The notes under the pieces were generated by a model that saw only the letters and a program-made list of their open reading frames with translations, made no database searches and had not been told where the DNA came from. This document shows, piece by piece, positions 22,276-33,369 of a stretch of DNA of 64,000 nucleotides (position 1 is its first letter; every line of letters begins with the position of its first letter). Made by a program: the position numbers and the translations under genes. Location: NCBI RefSeq assembly GCF_028502605.1, contig NC_079232.1:4216001-4280000 (forward strand), written 5' to 3'. This stretch comes from Trichoderma breve. Taxonomy: Eukaryota; Ascomycota; Sordariomycetes; Hypocreales; Hypocreaceae.

Positions 22276-24059
22276 GTTGTCGTTTTATTTCTGTCAGGCC
22301 AATCTATAGCCAGTCGATCTATTGGATATCCACCACCAGTAGATCGATTCAAAGCTCGGCCTCAAGGATATTTCGATACCAATAGAATAATGAAATGCAG
22401 AATCAATCTATCTCCGACCTGGAAGACAGAAAAGCCCAAAAAGAAAGGGTTGGGAAAAAACGAGCGACCAGATGCGTCCAGCGGCAAAAAGGTCGAATGA
22501 GAATCGATAGGATGGGGTCAGGCACGTCAGATACCGACAAAGGAGGGCAGTCAATATGCAATTGTCGCCACTTGAATAATGGAAAAGGCCAGAAAATAAA
22601 GAATCAAGCGCAGCAAGATCCAAGCAAGAAGAAAAGAGAGATAATAAAGGCGACAAAAGGGCGACAATCCCCTGACCTGGCGAACAGAAAGAAAAGAAAG
22701 TGAACAAAAAGAGAGAGCTCAAGACTCCTTTGAACAAGATAGAAATAAAACCGGGGAACAGAAACAGAAGGCAGCTTGAACGAATAAATAAATAAGCACC
22801 AAGCTCGTATTAACTTCAAAGTGAAAAATAAATAGCAAGTCCCACGTAACAATAGCTAGCACCCTTCCCTTCCCTTGCATATTGTTTCGTCCAATGCAGC
22901 CTCTTCCAAACAAGGAAGCCCACAAACCAGATCGTGCATCTTGTCTTCGGTGCATCTCACGCCAATCAATGAAACATGCAGAGTCCAGCGCTTGATTTGG
23001 TCTGGGGGGCCGCCCATCTAGCCTAATTGTGCCGGTTTATAGGTCCGAATAGGGCGGGATTTTGGAAGGCGAAACGCTCATCCCCCGCGGGATATTTGGC
23101 TAAGAAGAGAACTGGAGCTGGGCTGCATTTTGGATTTAGGCGCGGCTGCAGGGGTTTCGTTGGTGCTGGTGGCGAGGAAAAGACGAAGAGCCTGGCATAT
23201 GTTTTGTTTGTAGGGAAAAGAGAAAATGATTCATGGGGGGCCGCGTTTCATGTTGCCCGCGCGGCAAAAAAAAAAAAAACATCTCCAGTTCTCCAGCTGG
23301 TCATTAGGGATAAGTTATAGCGATAGGCATTGAATGGTTGACAGACGAAAAGAAGCAGCAGAAAAAAGGCTGTGTCTAGCTGGGCATCTCCCCAGAAGAG
23401 CTGGATTGGCTGACAGCGCTTCGTGCTCATGAAACACGGGGGTTGAAACAGCCGGGGTGGATCGGGCTGACATGTGTGGTGATTTTGGCGGCTTGAGCAT
23501 TCGAGCTTCACCTGCATCGTGACTTATTTAGCATCATGAAGGGTGTCTGAATAAACCGTAATTTGTGACAATGACCAGATGGGACAAGTGCCTACCTTAG
23601 TAGTCAAACAGCTGTTGGTATAATAAAGCGTCACGATGGAGAATCCGCACGAGCATAGCCCTCAACACAAACGTCGCCACAAAACGGAACAAGACACATG
23701 AAAAGTCGATGCCTGATTGACTTGGCTATCCGTTTACCAAATTTTATCCCTCGATAATCCATAGGCTACCGTACAAGTGCCCCGTCGTAGCCCGGAAAAA
23801 CAAAACATTTTGACAAATTCAATCCCAAAACTCCACGCTTTGAATTCCCATGAAATTACAAACTCCTCCATATGCTTCGCTAAAAAATCAAATCGCAGAG
23901 AGGGTATAACGCAATCATAACGCCTCCGGGAAACAGGGTGTAAAAACTTGACAGAGCACACTCCCAAGGCTTGGTCACTTTTGACCAGCCATTTCGTCCC
24001 TCGCCTTCGTTTGTCTCCATGCTTATTCGATAATGAGAGCTCGTATCGCACCGACATTA
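22276..24059. other. Long 5' region of the GH76 gene and intergenic
   Basis: 1.8 kb without a supported gene. 22390-22830 is purine-rich on the + strand, that is, pyrimidine-rich on the GH76 sense strand, and may be a long 5' leader. A run of 13 A lies near 23266. The remainder is unremarkable. Confidence 0.45.
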
Positions 24060-24908
24060 CTATAAAGTCAGGTATACGGCTGCAATGCCTGCCATGAGCC
24101 CATAAAGCGACCGCGATCCGGAAACGCGCAAATTCGATCCTAGCGACGTCGGCGACGGTTCGTACATCATCCCAGAGGGAGCCGAGGGCGTGGTCATGGT
24201 TCCGGCAGGGTCAAAGTCATCGTCGGTTGTCCCTGGGGGTTCGGCCATCGTCAAGGTACCCCACTGCACCTCTGATCCAGTAAAGGTGGACGTCCATGAA
24301 ACCTGCGTTGGTCCAGTATGATATGCGTTTGTGTAACCAGATCTATAGCTCGAGTAACCCGAGCACGTTGCGGCCGTTGTGCCCTTCAAGTCGCACTCCA
24401 CGTCGGCAATACTTTTGACGCAACGTTAGCTTATCTCTTCCACACCTACACCAAGTTACACTGCTCACTATGTCGAAGTCACTGTTCCGTGGAACTCGAG
24501 CGTACCGGGCCCCTCCACGATGACGAAGGGGAATTCGAGAGAAAGGTCGCATGCGAGGGGCGTTTGCGTCGGGCAGAAAATGGTATACGTTGTTCTGCTG
24601 GCGGATGGATCCTTGAGGCTGTGTTAATCCTGCTGGGAGGTACTCGTATATCTCAAATGAGAGAGTGGAGAATGTAGGCAAAAGAACCAAAGGCTGTGGA
24701 CCCGGCATACCGTTGAAATGATGCTCCCTCGGACCAGCGACCACGCGCGCTCGTCATAGTAGGGCAGATAGATGGGAGCCGCCGTCACTGTTGGGGTCGA
24801 GGCCAATCTGTGAGGCTCACCATCTGCCTCGTCATCGGCAGCACATGGAGCGACCAGCGCGAGCAAGGCAACCAATGCCGACCAAGGTTTTGGATTAAAT
24901 CTGGCCAT
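24060..24908 (-). CDS. Divergent member of the GPI-anchored surface-protein family
   Basis: Three exons, 24908-24711, 24611-24469 and 24411-24060, giving 230 aa. The first junction is phase 0 (GTATGC donor, CTCAAG acceptor), the second phase 2 (GTGAGC donor, AAAAG acceptor). It has a signal peptide (LVALLALVAPCAADD), then TVTAAPIYLPYYDE, GSIISTDPSAS, a Cys pair (FCPTQ, ACDLS) and VEGPGTLEFHG. After the phase-2 junction come VECDL and TCSGYSS, a Pro/Thr-rich linker and a hydrophobic GPI tail (LMAGIAAVYLTL). The order of motifs and the phase-2 intron match the three tandem genes at 27.5-31.7 kb. Probably a cell-wall or membrane surface protein; function unknown. Confidence 0.8.
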
Positions 24909-27136
24909 GTCGAGTCGTCGCTTTCTCGATTGATGTGGTTTCGTAGCGGCACTGCTGGGAAAGGTAGAGGAGGTTGTCGCGAAGCCAAACCAAGCGAGCG
25001 CAACTGCGAGGCTTGAGAGATGAGCGATTCCGCGAGCGTCAAAGTTCCGAGAGTCGTTTTTCGGGTGCCGATTGTCAAATTTCGACTGGACAGTAGACTA
25101 GTAGATTGCCGCAGGTTGGCCGTTTGACGCAAGGCTTTGACTGACAGCAGTTATGGAATCGTCAGGGCGTCCTGTCACCACTGGTTTGGGCGAACAAGAT
25201 GCACGGGCAGATGCATGGAGGATGGAGGACGGCCGAGATGGAAGATGAAAAGACGGAACGGCAGAGGTCCGGCCAGAGACCAGAAGAAGCCCGAGAGCGG
25301 CCCATGGAAAGCAGAAGCATCAAGGGTCAAATACTAGCGATTTTGGTCCCACGATGCCAAGAGTTGGAACTCTGTCTCCTTTGCAGCAAAGTCGCAAGGC
25401 ATGTGGCCAATTGGGTTTAGAGCCAGTGCCGCTACGAAGGGGGTTTTTCTCCATGAGGTCTTGGCACTGCCGGGCTCCTTTTTTTTTTCTTTGCCCATGA
25501 CGAACGTCGATTTGTAGGTGGTAACCTGTGGAGCATCAGTTGGTATAAGCACATGGATGAGATGAGAGATGAGATGAGAATTAATCTATGTACATTACAG
25601 GTCATATAATCATTATAAGAGTATTCGTGTGCTCACGTAGTAGTGGAAGTATTTTGTTGGAGTCTCATTAATAGAGAGAAATAAAGAGGGAACATGAGGG
25701 GCCTGTGACTGTCACACGCAGATACGAAAAGTGGCTGTACTTTGTAAAAGCAGCACAATAGAAAATTGTGCGGCACCAACACACGGTAAATCCACAAGGC
25801 AGGCGCAAACACCCGGCGTAGAGCAAGGGAGGGAAATCACGACCGGCTTGGCACGCTGCCGCAAAAGCGGCCACGCATTTCTTCCCAACTTCCTTCCTCT
25901 TTTTCTGCGACCTTGCGAGTCAAACCAATGGGCCGCCAAGGCTTTGCCAAGACAACGTCTGAGAAGGTTTGATGCCGGCGCGTGGCTGCCAAGAGGCGAG
26001 CGCTGCCGGATAGGTGCATATTATGAAGCGGGCATTTCCGCTTAGTGTACTCCGTACGTATATCTCCCTATCTGCGTGGGTACCGATGAGCATATCCTCG
26101 GGCAAGCTCAGGCGCATATCTACGCGCGGCGGTACCTTGGAGGTGAATTGCATTTATAGCGTTGTCCATATGTGCGTCTCAAAAGAGAAAGATCGGCGGG
26201 CAGGCACGGGACTCTCCGTTGGGTTCGTGACTCCCAAATGAATGTTTGTGCCGATCTCGTCATGTAAAGAGCCTAGTCTAGTAGAGACACGTGAGGAGGC
26301 AGGGAACAACGGCTCACCTTATCTTGAGTGAATCTAGTTTACTGTACGAGTACACAGGCAAATTTGAGTGTTGCATCGCCATCTCATCGATCTCAAGATT
26401 CTGCACAGCATCTCAAACAGGCGTCATTCAAACAAGGTTACACAGCCAGTCTCATGTTTGCCGCTAAAATAAGCGAAGTGCAGAGACTTTGAATGTGCAG
26501 CCCGAACAAAGCAGCTAGCGGTTAAATCCAGGTGGCACAGATCGCCTGTTTGAGCCCCGAGAGCAGCAGCCATTGGCGGGATGGTGAGGATTACACAGCT
26601 CTGCTGGCTTCTGGGGATACACAGGCCGCATAATATGCTTACTTGATTTCTACTAGGAGTATTACTCGTATACTCGTACACGGCAAAGGATTTGACATGA
26701 CCCAACGTGCAAGCAACAGGTGCCGTGTCAAGGTTGCATTTCGCTCTTATTAATTCGCCGAGCAGCTCTAGACTCGTCTCTCCACCTCCGAAACCAACTG
26801 CGCCCTGTCATGGCAAGAATTTCCATTTAGAAAGAAAATTGGATCACTCTAATGCCGCCTCCCGCCAGACCAATCGGTTAGCCAGGGGCTGCAAAGGGCA
26901 AAAATTCATCATCCATGCAAACCTTGTTGGCTCTGGATCCTCTTACAAAGTCGGAACAGGGACCGAAGCATTGCGGTCCTAACATCACGACACACTACTG
27001 GGCTTGACGATGTGATGCAGCCAAGAGAAAGTCATAGGCAGCCTAATTTTTCCAGCACCACTCGACATCTCAAGTGCTCTCCTAATGCTCAAGTAATGAT
27101 GCCCAAGACGCAAATGACTGCTCTGTGCGCTAAATA
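24909..27136. other. Gene-poor 2.2-kb region
   Basis: No gene supported. It includes a purine-rich stretch around 25195-25320, a T-run near 25478, a GATGA-type short repeat around 25555-25580, and many short unsupported ORFs. Confidence 0.45.
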
Positions 27137-27260
27137 TCGTGAGAATCAAATCGGGAAGCATGACTAATGTTCTGACAATCCGACAGTCCGGGTCTTTTGC
27201 CACGATCTAACTTGTAAAGTCAATCGCCGAGACTAGCATGTGTGCAGCGCTACCTTGAAG
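27137..27260 (+). repeat. Duplicated promoter block, copy A
   Basis: A block upstream of the first tandem GPI gene, similar to 28665-28782 and 30452-30573. Shared landmarks are AGCATGACTAAT, CTAACTTGTAAAGTCAAT, CCGAGACTAGCAT and GCTACCTTG. Copy A is the most diverged. It lies about 300 bp before the start codon. Confidence 0.8.
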
Positions 27261-27559
27261 AAGGAAAAAAAGGGGACAATACGGGAGTAGTCTGGACCGT
27301 TAGAGGCCAAAATGAGCTTGAAAGCTGCTAAATAAAGATCGCGTGGTGGCCGGTTTAAAACCGCTGGACTGTTTCTTCTTCTTCTTGGTTCTACGATTCA
27401 CTCATTCGATCGTTACGTCAACCAACCATTCACTCGTTTTCACAAACCAACGGCAATCAATATCAATCTTTGGACTTGTCAACTTACAAGACCAGACTTG
27501 ACTACTCTGCCAGCACATTCGTTCATCCATCAAGATCAACATCAACATCAACATCAATA

Positions 27560-28422
27560 ATGGCTCGTTCACTCGCTCTCCTCGCCTTTGCTGGCGCTGC
27601 CATGGCTGCCCAGACCACCACCGTGTCTCTTCTGCTGCCCTTTGCCGACCCTCAACCCTTGGTCGGCTCAGTCATTGGTGTTGACAGCACGGCTACGACC
27701 TATGCCTACGGATGTGCTCCTGGAACTTCTGAAGACGATTGCGGTTTTCCCAGCAGCGAGACTGTTACTCAGGGTCCATCCACCTGGGCCTTTTCTATGT
27801 CTTACTCTGCTGAAGGCAACTCAGTGTGAGTGATATTCTGGCTTAACTCCAGCGATGTTTTTGAGTATGGTGGGCTTGGTTACCTTGAACCGAAACCTGG
27901 AATCCTTTCAATAGCCAGGCTCACACGCGAGACGAGCATAAACCTCTCTTTCAAATGGACATACTTAAGGAGACACACTTACGCTTCTGATATAGTTCCG
28001 AGGGTGGTACCTGCGTTCTCAACACTGCCAAGGACGCCGCTTCATGCAGCATGGCTTTCGCCCAAGTGACGGGCGGCAGCATCTCTGCTACCGGCAGCAG
28101 TGGAGTTGAGGCCTTCCTCACTTTCCAGCTTCCTGTCACCATCACCGCCGGTCTCGAAAAGCTCAAGGCCACTCCCGGCGCCTCGGCCACCGATAGCTCA
28201 ACCCCTGCCCCTACCAACACCGGCGCCTCCCAGGCTGCTCCTACAGGCTCTACATCTACGACTCTCGCCAGGCAGACATCCGCTGCAAGCACTGGTAACA
28301 GCACTCGTACCGCTTCTTCTACGGCCGGTCCCTCAAGCACCAATGCTGCAGGCATTGTAAACGCCCAGAACGGTGTGCTGGCTGGTGTTGCTGCCCTTGT
28401 TGGCGGTGTCATGATGTTGTAA
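27560..28422 (+). CDS. Tandem GPI-anchored surface protein A
   Basis: Two exons, 27560-27825 and 27996-28422, giving 230 aa. The single intron is phase 2 and unusually long here (170 nt, GTGAGT donor). It has a signal peptide MARSLALLAFAGAAMAAQ, then TTTVSLLLP, GSVIGVDSTATTYAYGC, a CGF motif, VTQGPSTW, and after the splice EGGTCVL...SCSM. FLTFQLPVTITAGLEKL follows, then about 70 Ser/Thr/Ala/Pro residues and a GPI tail (LAGVAALVGGVMML). Four Cys suggest two disulphides in a small extracellular domain. Function unknown; cell-wall or surface location inferred. First of three head-to-tail copies. Confidence 0.88.
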
Positions 28423-28423
28423 T

Positions 28424-28610
28424 TGATTGGGGAAGAAGTTGGTTGAGCTACAACAGCAGCAGCCATTTGACAGGATGGCGAGGAATACACGATACACGTA
28501 TGTATGCTTATTGAGTTGATTAGTAGCCAGCATGGAATTGATATACACAATAAAGGATCTGACAGATCCAATAACCAAGCAGCCCGTCAACTGCGGAGTC
28601 ATCTAACAGG
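28424..28610 (+). repeat. Duplicated 3' flank, copy A (unmutated)
   Basis: The 3' flank of gene A aligns with 30055-30240 after gene B. Shared landmarks are GTTGGTT, CAACAGCAGCAGC, AATAAAGGAT and CCAAGCAGCCCGTCAA. This copy keeps ordinary base composition. Confidence 0.85.
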
Positions 28611-28664
28611 TTTAGTCAAGTATCCCAACGATCGATATGCCAAGCGTTGCGCCATGTAGATGTA

Positions 28665-28782
28665 TCGTGATATTCCAATCAGGCAGCATGACTAATTTTC
28701 CGGTGATCCTTCTGCCATTTTCCCCATGACCTAACTTGTAAAGTCAATGGCCGAGACTAGCATATGCAACGCTACCTTGAAG
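28665..28782 (+). repeat. Duplicated promoter block, copy B
   Basis: Upstream of GPI gene B. Very close to copy C over its core (GGCAGCATGACTAATTTTCC, then GGTGATCCTTCT) and more distant from copy A. Confidence 0.85.
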
Positions 28783-29107
28783 CGGAAAAGGAGACGAATA
28801 GTGAAGACTTGGCAACGAGAGCCTTTTTTGAATCCTTTAAAACTCGAGTCGTTGGCCGCTTGAGTTTTCCCTTTTTCTCACTTGACTATCGCGATCCCAC
28901 TCATTTCTCTCGACGATCATTGCTTTAATTTTGAATTGCAACAGCCATTCGTTTTTTTTTTTTCTTTTGCAAGATCCAACTACCAACACATAGTTACACA
29001 ACTGTCCCGGCAACCAACATTTAAGCTTATTACCTACCTGTATATAAGATACAAGGTTAAGCGTGCAGTTTACCACTACCTCGTTCGTTCTTATCAACAC
29101 GTCAACA
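28783..29107 (+). promoter_or_regulatory. Promoter and 5' UTR of GPI gene B
   Basis: C/T-rich leader with a T-run near 28953. No coding sequence here; a longer in-frame reading starting at 29063 uses a GTG and is not favoured. Confidence 0.5.
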
Positions 29108-30053
29108 ATGGCTCGTTCGCTCGCCCTTCTCGCTCTTTCCGGCGCCGCCATGGCTGCTCAATCTACTACCGTCTCTCTGCTACTGCCGGCTACCGATCCC
29201 CAGAAGCTCGTCGGTTCTGTTATTGGTGTCGATAGCGCGGCTACGACTTACGCTTATGGATGTGCGCCTGGAGTAGCCGCTGATAAGTGTGGCTTCGAAT
29301 CTAGCCGGACTATTACTCAAGGTCCTACTACATGGATTTACACGAATACTTACGGTGATGCCGAGGGCGGCCATTAGTAAGTGACACTCTCTGCCTCAAT
29401 GTTTATAGTATGATCTCATGGCATCGGCGGCACGTTCATTATCGATCCAACCGTTGAGCAACTACTACTCCCATCATATGAGCATACAAACGCCATTCGA
29501 AATAAAAAAAAAAAAATATATAAGCTAATGTTTCCCCAATAGTACCGAGGGTGGCCACTGCAAGCTCTCCAGCGCGGCAGACGTCGCTTCATGCACCATG
29601 TCGATGTCCGCGACGGACTCCACCGGCAGCATCACCAGCGTTACCAGCGTCGGCACTGCATCAGATTTCCTATCCTTCCAGCTCCCCGTGACCATCACCG
29701 CCGGTCTCGAGAAGCTCCAGGCCGCCCCTGGCGCCTCGGCCACGGATAGTTCAGCCGCCGCCGCTCCCACCAACAGTAACACTAGTGCTTCCGAGACTTC
29801 GCAGACGACTGCTGCTTCTTCGGGTGCTAATACGTCTACGAGTGCTTCTTCGGGCCCTGCTTCTACTGCTGCTTCTTCGAGCGGCGGGTCTACGACTCTT
29901 GCTAGGCAGACGACCGCTGCTGTGAGCACTGGTACCAGCAATTCTTCTACTGTTGCTGCGCCTAATAGTACTAATGCTGCAGGCATTGTAAACGCACAGA
30001 ACGGTCTGCTGGCTGGTGTTGCTGCCCTTGTTGGCGGTGTTATGATGTTGTAA
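29108..30053 (+). CDS. Tandem GPI-anchored surface protein B
   Basis: Two exons, 29108-29376 and 29543-30053, giving 259 aa. The phase-2 intron (GTAAGT donor, CCAATAG acceptor) is 166 nt. The signal peptide and ectodomain match gene A (MARSLALLAL, TTTVSLLLP, GSVIGVDSAATTYAYGC, CGFESS, EGGHCKLS, SCTM). The Ser/Thr/Ala-rich stalk is about 30 residues longer than in A and contains repeated ASSG/STAASS units. The last 30 codons are nearly identical to gene A at the DNA level. A surface protein of unknown function. Confidence 0.88.
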
Positions 30054-30054
30054 T

Positions 30055-30240
30055 TAGAGAAGACGTTGGTTAAGCTCCAACAGCAGCAGCTATTTAATAA
30101 GATAGTGAGGAATATATAATATATATATATATATACTTTTTAAGTTAATTAGTAAGTATAGCTAGTATAGAATTAATATATATAATAAAGGATTTAACAG
30201 ATCCAACAACCAAGCAGCCCGTCAATTGTGGCGTCATCTT
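30055..30240 (+). repeat. Duplicated 3' flank, copy B (AT-shifted, RIP-like)
   Basis: Aligned with 28424-28610, about 20 differences are C-to-T or G-to-A, many turning CA or TG dinucleotides into TA. This includes the run that has become an (AT)n tract at 30112-30132. The right-hand part (from AATAAAGGAT on) is much less changed. Confidence 0.8.
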
Positions 30241-30451
30241 ATACAAAGTATCTCAACGATCAATACTACCAAGAGCGTGCCGTCGAAAGTACCCCGACGA
30301 TGAAATACTCATGATGATAGCCCCATGTACGATGATATATATATTCACCCGCCGCTATGGAACACGCCATATAAGTAAGCCGGCACAATGCCTAGCTCAG
30401 AAGACAAGACAAGATGCGGGACAAAAAGCTCCGTTACATCATGATAATATA
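30241..30451. other. Spacer between GPI genes B and C
   Basis: No coding sequence. It joins the duplicated 3' flank of B to the promoter block of C. AT-rich, with a TATATAT stretch near 30340. Confidence 0.5.
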
Positions 30452-30573
30452 TCGCGAGATTCTAATCAGGCAGCATGACTAATTTTCCGGTGATCCTTCT
30501 ACCCTTTTTCCTCATGGCCTAACTTGTAAAGTCAATGGCCGAGACTAGCATCTTCGTAGTGCCGCTACCTTGG
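30452..30573 (+). repeat. Duplicated promoter block, copy C
   Basis: Upstream of GPI gene C, close to copy B. It shares CTAACTTGTAAAGTCAATGG and CCGAGACTAGCAT, ending GCTACCTTGG. Confidence 0.85.
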
Positions 30574-30794
30574 GAGGAACAGGAGATGAATAGGCTGGAT
30601 TGAGATTCGAGAACCCACTTGGATCTCTTCAAGCTGGACACGATCCTTGCAATAGCCATTCGTTTTCGTCTGTAGGATTCAACGACCAACACACCGTTAC
30701 ACAACTACCCATGACAGCCATTATTAGCGCACAATATATAAAGGTGAGCAGTTTTGCACAACACACGCGTTCGCCTCATCCATCGCCATCAGCC

Positions 30795-31717
30795 ATGGCT
30801 CGCTCACTCGCCCTTGTCGCGCTTTTCGGCGCCGCTGCAATGGCGGCTCAATCTACTACCGTCTCTCTGCTACTACCCTATACCCTTCGCCATGCTTACT
30901 TTGGCTCTGTTATTGGCGCTGATAGCACGGCTACGACGTACGCCTATGGGTGTGCACCTGGACTCAATGGAGTCAAACCCGATGACGAAGACTGCGGCTT
31001 TGGAAAAAGCCAGACCGTTACTCAGGGCCCTAGCACATGGATTTACACTTATACTATTGAGGAGGGCTCTGTGTAAGTGACATTCTGCCTCTATGCTGAT
31101 GATATTTGTCTCATGTCTTCGGTTGCCCATTCATTTATCCAAGCACCTGTTGAGCAACAACTTCCCACCATCTAAGAATATAAACAGGACACCACTTTGG
31201 AGTGAATATAAGCTGATACCTAGTATTTTCCCATAGCACCCTGGGCGGTCACTGCAAGCTCTCCAGCGCGGTAGACTTGGGTTCATGCACCATCTACACA
31301 TACGCAACAAGCACCGACGGCAGCGTCACTTCCTCTACGTCCTCGGGCACCCAGCCGTTCCTCACGTTCCAGGTTCCCGTCACCATTACCGCCGGCCTCG
31401 AGAAGCTCCCGGCCGCTCCCGGCTCCACGGCCACGGATGGTTCAACTTCTGCTCCTACAAGCACTGGTGCTTCTGAGACTTCGCAGACGAGTGCTTCTTC
31501 GGGAGCTGCGTCTACGAGTCTTGCTAAGGAGACGACTATTTCTTCGGGTGCTGCGTCGACGACTATTGCTGAGCAGACAACCGTTGTGAGCACTGGTACC
31601 AGCACTTCTTCTACTACTGCTGCGCCTAGTAGCACCAACGCTGCCGGTCTTATGAACGCTCAGAATGGTTTGTTGGCTGGTGTGGCTGCTGTTGTCGGTG
31701 GTGTTATGATGTTGTAG
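30795..31717 (+). CDS. Tandem GPI-anchored surface protein C
   Basis: Two exons, 30795-31072 and 31237-31717, giving 252 aa. The phase-2 intron is 164 nt (GTAAGT donor, CCATAG acceptor). Same architecture as A and B, with a slightly longer insert before the Cys motif (LNGVKPDDEDCGFG). The stalk carries imperfect repeats of ASETSQTS and GAAST, and the GPI tail is LLAGVAAVVGGVMML. Its tail codons differ more from A and B than those two differ from each other. Function unknown. Confidence 0.88.
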
Positions 31718-32176
31718 TTGAACGAAGAAGACGTATAATAGGTAGGATATGTGTTGAGAATTTATGAACATAAGAGTTGTTAGCTTTGTGTAAAAGCCAT
31801 TTGTTTTTCAGTGTCTTGAACTTGAATTACCGTCATAATCACTTGTAATAGAATAATCGATGTCGTTTTGAACAGGACCCGCATTGTTGGGATGAAGATG
31901 AAACGGCGCATTATATGAACATAGTCTTTGTGTTCTATGCTTGGACTAACCTGACACCTGTTCCCTAGATTCATATTTTCTGAACAACCTGTGATGCCAG
32001 CATGAATCACTTCGTTTCTTTGTTATTGCCCTTCATATCTAGTATTTATAAGCCTCTCTTTTCCGACTTGATGACATCCCAAGCCAACCATCCATACAAC
32101 CACTCACAATCACTACACACACTTCAAAGTTACACTTCAGTGATTCCCAGCGTATCTATTTTCCACCACTTCCACA
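31718..32176. other. Intergenic before the one-helix protein
   Basis: 460 bp holding the 3' flank of GPI gene C and the promoter of the next gene. The flank is not recognisably similar to the A and B flanks. The stretch just before 32177 is rich in CAC/ACA and pyrimidines. Confidence 0.5.
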
Positions 32177-32476
32177 ATGGATTCTTCCCAGCGTATTCTC
32201 ACCACTTCCACCCAACAACATGGGTACAACCTCTACAGCAGAATTCTGCACGGGATCAAGGCGATCTTGCCCAAGTCCTTCGTCATCGCCGCGTATCTTG
32301 TCGCCATCGTTTACATAGTGGTGAGATACAGGAAAAGCATGGCCAAGCCAACCGACGAAGAACATTGCCAATGCGGGGATCAGCATTATAAGAGATTGCT
32401 TCGACAGATGGAGCATAAGCCCCAGGCTTTCGCGTCGGGTATGGATGCTCCAAGGTACCATTCGGACGCTGTTTAA
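32177..32476 (+). CDS. Small single-helix membrane protein, unknown
   Basis: 99 aa, intronless, with an ATG after a CCACAA context. One hydrophobic helix at about residues 33-52 (SFVIAAYLVAIVYIVV), followed by basic YRKS, a CQC motif and a polar C-terminus ending HSDAV. No family recognised. It converges with the MscL gene, whose stop lies 162 bp downstream on the other strand. Confidence 0.5.
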   Translation: MDSSQRILTTSTQQHGYNLYSRILHGIKAILPKSFVIAAYLVAIVYIVVRYRKSMAKPTDEEHCQCGDQHYKRLLRQMEHKPQAFASGMDAPRYHSDAV

Positions 32477-32638
32477 TGCGATTGTGTATGGTTACTTATT
32501 GTCTTGTCAGGCGGAAGAAATAGCACATGTCAGGGAGGTGCCCACGATTCAATCAGTGTCGCGCTGCGTGGTTCGGGGTGTGCTGTCAATGTCTTCTCTG
32601 CCGTCAAGCCAGCTGCTGCAGTTGATACATCGGCGAGA

Positions 32639-33369
32639 CTACATGCATGTGTTTGCCTAGGTATTAGTCCTTCGATTCTTTCCATAGAGTAAAGTCAATA
32701 TACACAAAATCTCTCACCTTTTCATTAATCCGCTTCAAACAATATGGGCACTTTTTAGAATACTTGATAATAGGATCATGCGAAACAAGCGTATATACAT
32801 GCGCCAGCCCGTAGAGCGAAAAGCCCATCAAGGTAAACGACACCATCTGGTAGATAAAAGATCCGTAGGCCATGACGACGGCGCCGTCGGCTTGCGCCTG
32901 GTGCAGCGTGTTGTAGCCCCCGGCGGGTGAGGAGGCATTGTATTTGGGGCCGGCGCGGAGGACGGCGAACTTTTCTTCAATATTTTTGTTGATGGGGAGG
33001 ATGACGGAGATGGGGGGCATGAGGATTGCGCTGACAAAGGATTTGACGAGGTCTGTGAAGGCGGCGGCGAGGCTGGTTGGTGGTGGTTAGTTTAAGGGGG
33101 TTTCCATGATGCGGATTTGCTTTGTCTTTGTATTCTCTTGGTGTAGGTTATACCCTTTGTTGTGTGTAAGTGGGAATTGAGAAAAAAGCTGCTCACATCA
33201 AACCAAACGCAATCTGCAAAATGTTTCCCTGGAACGCAAAGTCTACAAAACCATGAAAGAATCGTGTCACTCGTGTGCGGCCCCTGTCGAGCAGAGAGTC
33301 TGTCTCGCTAGGACCACCAATCTCAATGTCGTGGGAGGAAGAGGAGGCATCTGGGCGTTTGGAGCTCAT
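32639..33369 (-). CDS. MscL-family mechanosensitive channel
   Basis: Three exons, 33369-33197, 33072-32718 and 32656-32639, giving 181 aa. The last exon is only 18 nt (ANTCM and stop). Its intron has a GTGAGA donor, a GACTAATAC branch site and a CTAG acceptor; reading through that intron would instead add an unrelated tail. The channel core begins FHGFVDFAFQGNILQIAFGL and ILAAAFTDLVKSFVSAILMP, matching bacterial MscL helix 1 and its GNxxDLAxGxxIGxAF pattern. The second helix is around FIYQMVSFTLMGFSLYGL. The C-terminus has CPYCLKRINEKANTC, the CxxC-type tail seen in fungal MscL proteins. Role: relief of hypo-osmotic pressure, membrane location unknown. Confidence 0.88.
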
